Below, piece by piece: positions 24,928 through 37,482 of a DNA stretch of 64,000 bases. The position numbers and the translations under genes are program-made. Position 1 is the stretch's first letter. Each line of letters starts with the position of its first letter. Source of the stretch: Eretmocerus hayati (lineage: Eukaryota; Arthropoda; Insecta; Hymenoptera; Aphelinidae); the NCBI GenBank assembly GCA_029851415.1, contig CM056741.1:64160282-64224281 (forward strand). The letters run 5' to 3'. A model generated the notes under the pieces. That model was not told the DNA's origin, searched no databases, and saw nothing but the letters and a program-made list of their open reading frames with translations.

Positions 24928-25006
24928 TGCTTGGGCGCGTGGGACTTATTCCTCGACTTATTCTCCTCGCTTCACTCGGGAATAAAAGTGTCCTAGCGCC
25001 CAAACG
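24928..25006. repeat. Short hairpin
   Basis: Imperfect inverted repeat: 'ttgggcgcgtgggacttatt' pairs with 'aataaaagtgtcctagcgcc' across a loop of about 30 bases. It could be a miniature element or a structured RNA; nothing decides between them. Confidence 0.5.
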
Positions 25007-25149
25007 GAGCGTGCACACACACAGGGGGATAATGCACACTCACCGGACGAAACATCTGCACAAATCTCAAAAACCGTTTTATTCCTGGGCTGTTGCTAGA
25101 TCAGAACGTTTTTGGTGTTTTGATGATCGCAACCTCACCCTCAAATTTT

Positions 25150-28100
25150 AGAATTGGAATCTAGTATCAAAATTTCAATTAGCAGCTGTGGGGCAAAAAA
25201 GCTATTTTAAATTTGTGAAGATATTATGTCCGGTGAGTGTACTATCCTTTTATTCCGTGTTCCAGTATTAAATTTTGAATGGAATATACATATTCTTCGA
25301 TCGTCAACCTCGAGGTCGACCTTTTCACTTCCACAGCACAATGGCCACACTTGACAATGTACATACACCTCTGACAATCTAAAAGTCTTATGACATTGAA
25401 TGAAGCAAAATCTAAGTTTAAGAGGCTGAGAACTTCAAATCACAACTTTCAGTTGATTTCAATAAGCTCTGACAACTCAAAATTAATCCAACTCAGATTT
25501 CGTGCAAACGGGTCCGATATGAGACTGCCAGAAATTGAGAATTCTTTCCCTGCAAGAGTATTCTATTGATTGAAAATCCAAGATGTGAATTTAAGGTACC
25601 AACACTCGTACAAACAGCGAAGCAGCTAAACAGACACCAATTCATTCAATCCATAACTGCCAGATACTCATGTCAATTTGTGATGCAAATAAGATAATAA
25701 AGGCTGCATGGTCTTCTTGTGATAGAGTTACTGGCAATATTTAACGTCTGCAACCTCAGACACTAAATATCCTTGGACTTGTGTCGAGTCAGTCTTTGTG
25801 TCAATGGTTGAGCACAGGTGTATATATTTACCCGTCAATTTATTCGAAAAATTTCGGTCTCAAATTGAGTTTCCAGACCTAAGGCTCTTATTATCCTTAT
25901 CATTCAGGCATTTTATTAGTAGACTCGAGAGTAGACTTCACCTTTTATAGAGTCTTTGGAAATTTTGGAAGCTGTAACGATTGTCAAAGGCAGTCGAATT
26001 TATGAACTGCGATTGCCTCCATGAAAGATGGAACATTCGTTTCATTGATCCATTACCAATCTGACAAAATCAAAGATTGTGTGCGTATGACAAAGGCGAT
26101 TTTGTAAGCTATAGGGACTACCTCGGTACTCTGGTATGCATCTATAGAAAGGAAAAAATTTGCGATGCTGCTACTCATTCGTCATTTCAAATGATTTTGT
26201 AGATGTGAGACCAATTTTTACCTCTAAGTACACGCGAGAATTGTATTTTTGCAATTTCCCCATGTTTGGGTGCTTACAAAATTGTAAAAAATAGTATTCG
26301 CAACTCGTTCATGAGGTTCCGCTTCCGGGCTACAACCTCATCATAAACTCCGTGCGAAAATCCACTATCCTCGACATTTTGAGTACATGCTACAATTGTA
26401 TTACTGTTGACCATCAATTTTTTCAAATAAATATCTTGTTGGAGTGAGAAAGTGTATCTGAAAAAATGGCACTGCAGAAACACCGATTGCTGAATTTCTA
26501 ATAATTTCGAGGTTAAAACTCTTCGTTCCGCTTCCCAAATTCGACAAAATCATAAGTGGAATAATGATATTTTACTTTATTGTAATGAGGTCCTGAAAGC
26601 ACACACAAATAACATTGCTTTTTTATCAACAACGAGGTTACTTTGATATCATTCTTTCTTGTTATCTGAATTATTTTGCAACCAGAATGTTACCTTTGTT
26701 GATGAGATGTTAGTAAAAATCGAAAAATCGTGAAAAATGTAACTCAAGATTCTTATTATGCAACCGCTATGTTCACTGTTGATCACAACGAATTCATAAT
26801 GATACTTTTGAATTTCTTTCAAAATCAAATTCATTGGGACAATCCAAAGAATGCTACAAACAATCAAGTTTCTATTCCATTAATCATCAAAGCACATACT
26901 CAAAGCTGATAAATAAATATTTTCGATAAATAATGCAGTTCTCTTTCTTTTGGATATTCTTGTCTGTTCGATAGCTGGAGTCGATAGAGTAGAAATTTTG
27001 CACCGCTCACGTTCCGTCTAAAGGTACACAATTCATAATCTAAGCTCGCTGATGTGCCACTCTCTGTACCGTCCCTATGTGCCACCCACAAAGCTTCTAA
27101 ATGATGAACTGTGTGATAGCATTATGATTTTTAAAACTGACTATCAATACTTGTAGTTCTCGAGAAAAGGAAAATATTTTTTAGATCCGGTGAATGTTGA
27201 AACTTTTTTCTCCTATTGTTTGTCCAGAAAGAATTGCAGATCTTATCTCGTTTCGCTGATTATCGGGTTTTTAATGAATCTGTATGATATTAAAATATTT
27301 CTGGTGCCATAGTTTTAAGTAATTACGTAAGTGGCAACTGAGTAATTCAATGACAGAGTGGATTGTGTACAATTTTTAAATCAATATCAAGATTTTCTTG
27401 CAACCAAACAATATTTTTAAAGAATGTTTGAGTTGTAAATATTTTAATGATCTAGTATTGGATTCGAGGATGCAAAATAGTTCACGAGGTCGATCTCATC
27501 TATATGTAGTTTTTGAGAGGGAGCTTAGCTCACACCTTTGAGCGAGAGTATATTGCATGGAGGTAAGGCTGGCCTTCCGAGTTGTTTGAAAATTTTTCAT
27601 TTCAAAAGACCCACAAGATCAGAAGCGATTTGTAGCGATTCTGAAGTGATGAATTTCTCCCGTGTAGTCAAACTTGAACCAACTTTACATTCTGAATAAG
27701 AATAATTGAAAAGTAGATTGTTATTCGAGATGTGATGACAGTGGGATTCAGGAACGAAACGAAGCGTACTTTTTTGACACCGATGATCCAATCTAGTTTT
27801 TAAGATGATGATCTTAGATTTGCTGAACAACAATGATCTGAAAAGACTTCGGTATTCAAATTTGAGCGATAAAATCGTATAGTAAAGCTTCTACGAAAAT
27901 TGAAATTGGTTCCAAATATGCATTGAACTCAACACTCAAGCATTGCAAGATTGCAGTCATGAATTCTGCCATAGCGTTTTTCTCGTATAAGGTTCCAAGT
28001 GGACCAAGCTCATCAAATGAATAGCCCACACTTGTTTTTTCAGAGCCCATGCATTTATCTCGTTGATACATATAATGCACAGAATTAATGATCAAGCCCA

Positions 28101-28940
28101 TGCAGGCTCAATAAATCTCGTGTCCAGAATCTTGGAAGTGAGAGCGATGAAAAATGTCTGAAAAAGAAGTGTATACAAAGAAAGCAGTCCTTTCACAATT
28201 CAAAACCAAGAAAAGTAAGTGGTATTTCTATTGAACCCTATGAACTACGCTATGCTGTGGACAACAGAATCTTGGTATCAACAATCAGCCAAATAAGTCA
28301 AGGATGAACAATCTTGTTCTCATGGTGGCCACAGCTATAACATCTTCGTTCGAGATGTCAGTTGCAGGCATTGGTTTGAATTTTAATTGCACAAACTGGA
28401 GCCTATCTACCAGAGCTGTTGCTGATACTGCTTCTGTTTGCAACATGCAGGGGATGTTTCGCGGTCGGAGTGCTCTACGGGATTGGATGTATTACCTGAT
28501 GAATTTTGTAGAAGAACAGTGTGGCTCGAACTCAGCCTCCTTTATCTGTGATACGCTTTCAACCACAACACTATGGTAGATCTACAGTAGGCTACAGGAC
28601 TTGACAAAATCATCACTTGCTTTTGGAAACTTAAAATTTTTCATTAGACTCCATTTCGAAGCGCGTTTACGCCTATGCTATCTATTAGTCTACGCACTGT
28701 TGGGCTTTTGTGAAAAAACTTGATGAAGTTGCAATTCAAAAAATTACAATTCTGTGTATTAGAAGCTCAACGGTGTGCAACATAAGATAATCACAATCCA
28801 TTGAATAGTCGAGATCTGCTAACATTTTTTTGTGTCTTGAACGTTGCAGAAGAGAACATATGGTATTGAACTATGTATGTTCATCTGATGAAAGTTGAAC
28901 GAGAATCTGATGAGGAACATATTACAATAGTGAAACTTCC
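25150..28940. other. Non-coding stretch, one partial repeat
   Basis: No confident gene. A partial copy of the element at 41.46-41.86 kb lies at about 26262-26375 (sharing 'gggtgcttacaaaattg' and 'catgaggttc.gcttcc'). Short frames at 27856-28101 (minus) and 28304-28579 (plus) are discussed among the rejected items. Confidence 0.4.
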
Positions 28941-28948
28941 AGTCAAAA

Positions 28949-30062
28949 TTTGTCCGTTCTTGAAGTATAATGGGTGTCCGTATGGGTCATGGCTAGATCG
29001 ATGAATTGTCGAGGGGGCTGATAACATGGTGGTAGCCCGGTTGATGGATAGTTTGGTCCGGTCTGCAACTGTCTGATACGGCCTGCAACGGTCTGGTACA
29101 GTCTCGAATTGTCTGGCTCGGTCTGAAGTGGTCTGGTGCGATCGAGGACGTCCTGGTAATGTCTGGTATGATCTTGAGCGGTCTAAAATCGTCTTTCTCT
29201 GTCAAACTTTCCGAGTGAAACCCCTCCCTCCTTGTGGCAACTCGGAAAGAGTGAAATTCACTGGAGCCCGAGTGGGATTTTCACCTCGAAGGAGTGAAAC
29301 TCACTCTTTTCGGAGTTGCCACAAAGAGGGGGTTCACTCGGAAAGGTTAAGAGAGTTGCTGGTCCGGAATGGTCTGGTACGAGCTAAGGCGTTTTGGCAA
29401 GGTCTGGGTCGGTCTGAAATTGTCCGTAACAATTTGGAACGGTCTAGAAAGGTCTTATACAAACTAAAACATTCTGGTACGGTCTGGAGCAGAGTGTTAC
29501 GGTCTGGGACGGTCTGATACGTCTGGAATGGTCTGGAAAGATCTGAAGTTGTCTTTGTCAGTCTGGAATGGTCTGGTCCGAGCTGTGACGGACTAGTACC
29601 GTGAGAGGTGGTCTGGAATGGTTTGGTACGGTCTCGAACGATCTGGGCTAAGTGAAATGGTCTGTGTTGGTTTAAAGCCCGGGACGGTCTAGAATGGTCA
29701 GGGACACGGTCTGATCTCGGTTGGGCTGGGCATGACTAAAACATAATACGGGGCTACGTGGATTATGGATAGAGGCCCGGGAGATTCGGTAGGTGGCTAT
29801 AGGTTGATGGTCGGACGGATGGGTGGACAGGTTGATTAGACGGGCTGGTGGGTGGTTATATCTGTTAACAGCACCAGTTCATCTAAATGTCATCTTCACG
29901 AACTCCATAAAATACCTCTTCTGAATACCATCAATTGATTAGGACCCATAATTTTACAAACATAATTTTTGAGCAGCAAAAGCATTTCAGGAGCCTCTGA
30001 CTTGTCAAATACATTCACAAAACGAACGAGCAGTAGCAAAAGAGGCAAAAAAGCTCGTTCTA
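28949..30062 (+). mobile_element. Dispersed element with internal GGTCTGG minisatellite, copy A
   Basis: Shares three blocks in the same order with 53195-54190: a start 'aaaatttgtccg', a long degenerate array of a 10-11-bp unit (GGTCTGGTAC-like, about 29045-29720), then 'ggttgatggtcggacgg' and 'gattagacgggctggtgggt', and a unique-looking 300-bp tail with 'cataattttacaaa' and 'ttttgagc.gcaa'. The array is interrupted by a small foldback at 29207-29345. No open frame of note. Confidence 0.7.
29207..29345. mobile_element. Miniature foldback nested in the minisatellite array
   Basis: Arms of about 55 bp: 'ctttccgagtgaaacccc' through 'gcaactcggaaagagtga' on the left, complement on the right ending 'gggttcactcggaaag'. 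Left and right arms differ at a few positions. The flanks are GGTCTGG-type array on both sides, so it is an insertion. Confidence 0.8.
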
Positions 30063-30357
30063 CAGGAGTATAAGAGCTTTCGTTGGTTCTCTGAATTTTC
30101 AAATGTGCTAGTGGAGGAATAGTTTATATGTTGCACTGCTTTCAATTCAATGTTCAATAACTCTCAAATAGAAAGTGATTTTAAACTCGAAAATGATAAG
30201 GTCCTTCGGATGTCGCAACCAGTGATCTTTTTTTCCATCGAATATTACTTGCTGGATAGACTTTTCTTCGTTGTTGTGACTCTAATCACAATTCCGTTTA
30301 CAGACACAACAATAAGCATTCGAATTAAACGATACACAGTATTTTCTTAAATATATA

Positions 30358-30363
30358 TTTATT
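30358..30363 (-). terminator. Candidate polyadenylation signal AATAAA for the PNPO-like gene
   Basis: AATAAA on the minus strand about 210 nt beyond the stop codon at 30573-30575, in an AT-rich context. Reasonable distance for a 3' UTR. Confidence 0.45.
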
Positions 30364-30572
30364 CTATTTCCGAACTCTTAATATGACGTTCTTACAATAC
30401 ATGCAAGAATGTGAAGGCGTTTGAAAAATATAAAATTCTTGCTAAGCGTCTTGAATAGAGAATCAACGATTTGTTCCAGGGAATAAAACTCTAATACTAT
30501 TACTTCATTTAAACTCCAAAATTTCTCCGAAATTGACGATCATGTATTATCAAGTAAATATATTACGACAAC

Positions 30573-33500
30573 TCAGGCTGCAAGCCTCTTGTTCGTCCAT
30601 TCATTCGTGCCTTCGTTCTTCTCAAATAAGATCCTGTCACCGATAAAGTTGTCCTTTGCATAGTAGAACTCGATGCTAGTTGGCAGCATTTTGTAACCGA
30701 TGCTATAACAGAAAAAGAAATTTGGTGGAGAGAGTTTGTCGAATTTCAATAGATATAACTATGCAAGCTCAATAACTCTTCAAACTCTAAGGAACATTTC
30801 CTATTCATTACGTAACTCATAAAAGCGAAGGACTCTCATAGTACCGTCAATCGAATAAAAGATCGTGGCATGAGCTGTGATCCCAAATGTCTTGCACAAG
30901 CATCAGTCTAATTTTTTTTTTTTTTTTTTTTCATTTATTGGATGTATACTCACAAATGATCGGGCATCTCCAATTTTTTGTTATTCTGAAGCACCTCATG
31001 CAAGAGCTCATCGTGTGCTGCCTTTAATTCATTCCAATCCACTTCTTGGTCTTGATGACAAATGTACGCTCTGATTTTACAGAACAGCTTATCTTTTTCG
31101 TAAATTTCTTCAATGTTGTCTTGTTCTAATACTACCACTTTTCCCTCAACTCGAACCTGTGAATGAAATCGCATGCAATTTATTATTTTCTCTCAACGTA
31201 CCTCACTTCGATCTTACAATTGGATAACAATTGTGTGCAAAACAGCTGCATTTTACATGGTATCTATTCCTGACACATGTTCTAAGGTCTGATAGTTTTA
31301 GAACTCGATCCATCGAGTATCTCGTGGTCATACTCGTTTTTTTCTTTCCAATATTTTCAAGTTACATGAAAATCGAAGACTCAAGGAGTGTTCATTCATA
31401 AAAAGGGCGTATCGCTCATTAAAATGAAGCAATGGCTATGACTATAGTGTTAGGGATCATGTATGTGATTCCTAAGCCCCTTGATGGATTGAAATTTCAA
31501 AATACATATAAGATGTATTGGATAAAATGATAAAAATGGGATGGTAACTCACTTGTCGAGCTATCTGTTGATTTTTGTCGTCTCTGTAAGACCATAGAAA
31601 ACACATCGCTGCTGAGGGTACCTCTCTCTATAAATGCAACAAAAACATTTCAAATTAAATTTTCGGTGCGCTTTTTAGAATCAACGCTATCAGATTGTGA
31701 ATCAATAGTCTTTGAAGTCCGACGTATAAATAAAATATGATGCGCTTTATACAGCGCGAATGTGTGCTTTTTAGAATTTTTGATAGTACACAGTAATTTG
31801 AATTATGGGAATATGAAGTTGAAAAAGTGAAAGTGAATGCATGAGTCCCACTTCTGCCTTGTGCATATGTAAGACTCATTTCTGTATGAATCTTATCAGG
31901 GATAGATAAGATTATACCTCAAAGCCTCAATAAATGTTTAATCAATCAATCAATCAATCATGTGAGGAGTTGTTTTACTGTGAAGCAAAAGCTAAATTTT
32001 TAATGATGAACAGTGGGCGATCGTTTCATAAAATTTTGTTACAAGTTTGTCAAGAAACTGAAAGATCTATAGTATTGATAAGTGAGAGTTTAAAATTTGG
32101 ACGTTTCATGCAAGTAAGTTCTTAGTTGATGCAGGAAAGCTGGCTGCACTTTCTCGATGCAAACGGGCTAAAGACGCGGTGAAAACTATTTTGAGCGAAT
32201 ACTCAATTAATATGGTACCTTCATGAATTGAATCACAACGGGACATGACAGTTCATCAATTAATGTCCGTTGACTAACCAGTGTTCAACTATTTTAATTT
32301 TAACCCCTATTTAATTCTCCAAGTGGAACATCTATCGCGTTGAGAATAATTATGAATCGGTCGTACGGAATAATCCGAGTACTCATATTTGGAAAGAATT
32401 GGTTGGAATTATTTCGCCAGCACAAAGGGAACCCAAATTTTCCGACAGATTTTTTTTACAACTGGTCGTGAGTGCTATTTTATGAATCATACCAGAATGT
32501 ATCCAGGCATGCTTTTTTAGTATTCCTCCCCACCGGAAAAATCATCGCATAATCAAAATTGAATGACCATTTTATGACTTACCAATTCCTTGCTCTTTCT
32601 ACTTCTATTGTCAGTATAAACGACAAAACCATCTTCCTCGAGTCTTCTCAAAACCACGTGTCGGGCGCTTACTTTGCAATCTCTGGAATTAGAATGCATG
32701 TTTTAACAAGCCACGTGAACTATGTATTTTTTTCAATCCTTCAATCTCTTCATTTCTTACTTTCTAAACATAGCAGGGTCTACAATCAAAACAAATCTCA
32801 TTTGAATTTTTAGAAAGAATTTCCTTGAGATTTCATGTGAAGTGAATGTGTAAAAGTTACGATGGGATCATCGAATGCTAAAAAATTAAGTAAGAAACTG
32901 GTTCAAGGTGCATGAAGGATTTTGCTTTAAACAAAGCAAAGGCCATGAATTTGACGGTACTGCAAATTTGTTCGGATCACCATCAAAAGGTCTATCTCAA
33001 ACCACAGCAACATACGTGATCGATTCAATGGCACTTGCAAGGTGTTTGATTGGATAAAGAGATAGTGTCTCCAATAACAACTTACTCGGAATCGACTCTT
33101 ATTATATAATTCCTGCTCGTGAGCTACATAGAGGTTTGCAAAAGTATCTCCATAGAGACTCATTATCATAAACTAGGCGGAGGCACATTAAGTCTTGCTC
33201 ACCTGATGGAGTATTTTTTTTTTTTTTTTTGATTTGCAAATAGCCAAGTGTCAGTTAATCACCGAGGATAATGAAATAGTGGATGCCAAACGGAAAGATT
33301 TTTCTATTTGCTTCTCCAAACAAGGTATTTCATGTTGATAAATTGAATTGCTTGTCTATACGGCCGGACTCGCGTACGCGAAAAGAGAGTTCTGGTGGAC
33401 GACGCATGTGACGTCTTCGCCGAAAAAATCCCTAGGGAATCCGTCGCGTACGCGAAAAATTTTCGCGAGGCGAGTTGCCCATTCTTCGCGTACGCGAAGG

Positions 33501-36500
33501 CTTTGCAAGGTGTCAGTGGCTCGTTCTAGGATACGCTCAGCGCGTGAGCGTACGCGCATACGCTTGCGCTCATAGCATTTGATGCAGGGAATTTCGTGAA
33601 GCAGCCTCACCAGTCATTTTCCACTCAGAATTTCCAGAAGTGAAGAGTTGGCTGATGCTTGGTGGACCCCGAGTGGCGTTATCGAGCCAACAAATAAAGT
33701 TTCTCCATGTTTTTCCATGAGCAAATAGAGAAAAACATCAGGGTTGACCACGCTAGCCTTTTCGGAAAGAAACTCAGGTTAAGCACGGGTTTCGCGATTC
33801 AGTATCTGGATTGGTGACCACTCGTCTTGCTCTTGCCTAGTTTCTGATCCCAAACAAAGTTACAGTGTTCGCAAACTAAGACGGGTGGTCACCAATGCCG
33901 ATACTGAGTTGCAAAAATGTTGCTCAACCTGGATTTTCCCCCGAAAAGGCTCGCGGTGTAGCCACTGCTGGTTTCTCCTTCTTTTTCATGAGGAAACATG
34001 AAGGAAATTGTTTTTCTGACCCAAAAATGTGACTAGGAGACCGCCATCAATTGTTCTCGCGGGTCCCGTATTCCACCGATAATGAAAGAGCGCGTAGCTT
34101 TTGGGGTGGTGAACGCTGATGTTTTTCTCTGATTGGTTGCAGAAAAACACGAAAAAACTTGATTTTTTGTCTCGATAATGTTACTCGGAGCCCACCAATC
34201 ATAAACTATTTCTTCCCGTGAGGAAATTCTGGGTGAAAAACGACTGGTAAGGCTGCTTCATGGAATTTCTTGGATTAAATGCTCTGAGCGCAAGCGTATG
34301 CGCATACGCTCACGCACTGAGCGCATCCTATGTAGAACGAGCCAGTCCGAATATGGAGAACAGGCATATTTTCGCGTACGCGAACAAAGAAGCCTTCGCG
34401 TACGCGAAGAATTCCTGATTTCGCACACGCGACAAAGGCGTGGAATTGATTCTCGCTTCAATACGAACTACGAGGGCGAAGGAAGCCCATTCTTTGCGTA
34501 CCGCGAAGACTTTGCGGGTGCGCATCCAAAAATTTTCGCGTACGCGAAGGCTTTGCGAAGCGCCATTTCGAAAATCCTACGCGGAGGGGCCTTGATTTCG
34601 CGTGCGCGAAGACTTTGCAAGAAGCCGGTCCAAATATGGAGAACAGGCATATTTTTGCGTACGCGAAGAACTCCTGATTTTGTATAGGTGACAATGGCGT
34701 GGATTTAATTCTCGCTCCAATCGAGCAGCTAGCAGGTCTGTGTAGCGTACCACATTCGCGTACGCGAACACGAAAAGCGAGCTACTCAATTGTCAGGTAC
34801 GCAAAGGGGGCAGTCACGAGTCATTGGCATGAGGATTACAAGGCGTTTCTTGCAAAGTTAGTTGCCGCGCTGGACCGCAAAGTCTCAGGTGTATGGGCTT
34901 CGAGCGAGGGGGGGCAGCGACGACCCTTATCTCTGTGTATGTATGTGCTCGCGTGATGTACACATACATGTATGCTCAGACAACCAACTATGGCCCTGGA
35001 TCCGTCCCTGCGCGAAGGCTTTACGAGGCGCCTTTCCAAATGTTTCGCGTACGCGAAGGGGAAACGATTTCGCGTGCGCGAAATTAGTATGTCGTCCACT
35101 CTTGCCTTTCCAGTCAAAATAGATAGATAATGTCGGCTCCAAAATGGAGAACACCTTCTGAGCAGTTTTTCTTGACATTTCTCCATTCCCAGCTATTTCT
35201 GCAGCGTTCTCGAGTCCCAAAAACCGAGGACGAGAACGCATTCGATTTTTTCTCGTGGAGACGAGAACATTCAAATTTCGCGGGTTTCTCGCTCGACGGC
35301 AGCCCTAGTCTTCACAGACCTGCTGGCTGCTCGCCCACGCCAAATTAGTTCGTATTGGAGCTAGAATTAATTCCACGCCATTGTCGCGTATGCGAAATCA
35401 GGTATGCAATTCTTCGCGCACGCGAAAATATGCCTGTCCTCCATATTTAGACCGGCACCTTGGCTCGTTCTACATAGGGTGCGCTCAGTGCGTGAGCGTA
35501 CGTGCATACGCTTGCGCTCAAAGCATTTAATCCAAGAAATTTCATGAAGCAGCCTTATCAGTCGTTTTCTACTCAGAATTCCCTCACGGGAAGAGTTATA
35601 GTTGATGATTGGTGGGCCCCGAGTGACATTATCGAGACAAAAAATCAAGTTTCTTCGTGTTTTTCCACAACCAATCAGAGAAAAACATCAGCGTTGACCG
35701 CCCTAAAAGTTACCCACTCTATCATTATCGGTGAAATACGGAACTCATGAGATTGATTGATGGCGGTCTTCGAGTGACACCTTCGGGTCAAAAAAATAAT
35801 TCCCGTCATGTTTTTCCTTACTCAAATGGGAGAAACCAGCAGTGGTGGTCCCGCGAGCCTTTTCGGGAAAAAGTCTGGGTTGAGCAAGGTTGTTGCAACT
35901 CAGTATCCGCATTTGTGACCACCCGTCTTAGTTTGTGAAGACTGTAACTTTGTTTGGGATCAGAAACTAGGCAAGAGCAAGACGAGTGGTCACCAATCCA
36001 GATACTGAATCGCGAAACCCGTGCTTAACCTGAGTTTCTTTCCGAAAAGGCTAGCGTGGTCAACCCTGATGTTTTTCTCTATTGGCTCATGGAAAAACAT
36101 GTAAAAACTTGATTTATTGGCTCGATAATGTCACTCGCGGTCCACCAAGCATCAGCCAACTCTTCACTTCTGGAAATTCTGAGTGGAAAATGACTGGTGA
36201 GGCTGCTTCACGAAATCCCGGCATCAAATGCTATGAGCGCAAGCGTATGCGCGTACGCTCACGCGCTGAGCGCATCTTATGTAGAACGAGCCCTTGCAAA
36301 GTCTTCGCGCACGCGAAATCATAGCCCCTTCGCGTACGCGAAGATTTTCGAAACGGCGCTTTGCAAAGCCTTCGCGTACGCGAAAATTTTTGGATGCGCA
36401 CATCGCAAAGTCTTTGACGTCGTACGCGAAGAATGGGCTTCCTTCGCCCTCGTAGTTCGTATTGAAGCGAGAATCAATTCAACGCTTTTGTCGCGTGTGC

Positions 36501-37482
36501 GGAATCAGGAATTCTTCGCGTCCGCGAAGGCTTCTTTGTTCGCGTACGCGAAAATATGCCTGTTCTCCATATTCGGACCGACACCTTGCAAAGTCTTCGC
36601 GTATGCGAAGAATGGAACCCTTCGCGTACGCGAAGATTTTTGCGAGTCGACTTTCCGAAATTTTTCGCGAACGCGAAGAATGGGTCCTTTCGCGTACGCG
36701 AAGGCTGGGCCCAGGGCCCGCGGTCTTTCGCGTACGCGACGGATTCCCTAGGGATTTTTTCGGCGAAGACGTCACATTCGTCGTCCACCAGAACTCTCTT
36801 TTCGCGTACGCGAGTCCAGCCGTATAGACAAGCCGTAAATCGAATAACTGGATTTTGATTTGTGTCACTATCTTGTGTTCAGTACTGCAGAATAGTAGAA
36901 GATTTCACTCATAGTAAAACGACCAGATGCGAATTCTTGGTTCAAACCAATGACAAACTAAGTATCTTTCAGAGAAGTACACATGAGACGACGAGTAGAA
37001 AGTTTTTGCCCTAAGACACCATTATTGGTAATTTGGGTCTTTATCTACTACTACATCAATGACAAAATCAGGTTCGATCTTCCACTCCGCCCAAATAAGT
37101 GCATGTCACAATAACCATTTGGAAACGGAGTTTTTTCGATGCACACCAGCAAGAGCCAGATTGGATTGAAAAATATTTCGTTGGTATAATGGTATCAGTC
37201 TTCACGAAAATATCTCACCAATATCAAAGAATGGAAGCACACATTCAGTTCCTCATACTAATAAATGTACTACTAGTAAATGTAGTAAAAAACAATTAGA
37301 AAAAATAGTCAGAGCTAATACAAAAATGTATCTTACTTGGATACAGTTGCCAAACAGAGAGCATGGGGCAGTCCTGTACTGAAGATGCACGCTTCCTTGT
37401 GCCACTCTTTGAACAAATCGTAAGGATTATCAGATTTCAACTCGATGTATGCCAAACCCGAAGTTTCCTCTGCTGGTGCCAT
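30573..37482 (-). CDS. Pyridoxine-5'-phosphate oxidase-like flavoprotein
   Basis: PNPO-family split-barrel FMN protein. Five exons join in phase: 37337-37482, 32583-32682, 31553-31627, 30954-31156, 30573-30702, giving 217 aa (human PNPO 261). Conserved blocks: NPYDLFKEWHKEA (residues 19-31), HALCLATVSK, the flavin-binding RSRKSKEL (75-82), FLWSYR, RQVRVEGKV (106-114), the long helix with HDELL, and the end FIGDRILF..EWTNKRLAA. FMN contacts seem mostly kept (RKSK, the Q of RQVRVEG, the final R of GDR). Substrate contacts are not: the family's NRLHDR reads NFIGDR, losing the Arg and His that hold the phosphate substrate, and the Lys of the LLLKG segment is Arg (VVLRR). True PNPO makes pyridoxal 5'-phosphate; this may be a paralogue with another or lost activity. 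Flies also carry a second PNPO-like gene. Intron 1 is 4.65 kb. Confidence 0.88.
31938..31966. repeat. AATC microsatellite
   Basis: Short perfect run of the tetranucleotide AATC within intron 2 of the PNPO-like gene. Confidence 0.85.
33545..34300. repeat. Inner inverted-repeat unit, left copy
   Basis: Arms 'cttgcgctcatagcatttga' at 33562 and its complement near 34290, continuing through 'gaagcagcct' and 'cactcagaattt'. The central part includes 'gattggtgaccactcgtctt' and, about 70 bp on, 'gacgggtggtcaccaatg', itself a smaller inverted pair. The mirror copy is at 35475-36270. Confidence 0.85.
35475..36270. repeat. Inner inverted-repeat unit, right copy
   Basis: Reverse-complement counterpart of 33545-34300. 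It shares 'tgagcaaggttgttgcaact' (35887) with the complement near 33925, and the 'ggctgcttca' and 'gctcacgc' end blocks. The two units differ at scattered positions, so they are not a very recent copy. Confidence 0.85.

Larger units (their letters stand above)
33351..36832. mobile_element. 3.5-kb foldback structure rich in TTCGCGTACGCGAA palindromes
   Basis: The outer arms, about 108 bp from 33351 and to 36832, differ at only a few bases (both begin 'cttgtctatacgg', read inward). Inside, an inverted-repeat unit of about 730 bp (33545-34300) recurs in mirror image at 35475-36270, so the whole nests palindromes inside palindromes about a centre near 34.9-35.1 kb. The flanking tracts 33365-33530, 34370-34665, 34755-35080 and 36300-36805 carry roughly two dozen copies of the self-complementary 14-mer TTCGCGTACGCGAA or one-base variants. 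No target duplication is obvious and no protein is encoded. The whole sits in intron 1 of the PNPO-like gene. Confidence 0.9.

Noticed and set aside
27856..28101. 81-codon minus-strand frame with an amphipathic helix-like end
   Set aside because: Protein-like composition, but no recognisable motif and no adjoining exons that could be joined.
28154..28579. Possible plus-strand gene: short exon with strong donor at 28214 and a 91-codon frame with four Cys
   Set aside because: The donor is good and a TTGCAG acceptor (near 28370) keeps the frame open, but no family is recognisable, the hydrophobic start is weak and there is no second line of evidence.
29000..29720. GGTCTGG array considered as a CRISPR or telomeric repeat
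   Set aside because: Units are degenerate and directly adjacent with no regular spacers, and the host is a eukaryote. A minisatellite inside a dispersed element fits better.
33356..36858. Many overlapping frames of 60-184 codons on both strands with recurring SRTRR or FAYAK peptides
   Set aside because: These peptides are translations of the TTCGCGTACGCGAA repeats in different frames. Being palindromic, the repeat is open on both strands at once.
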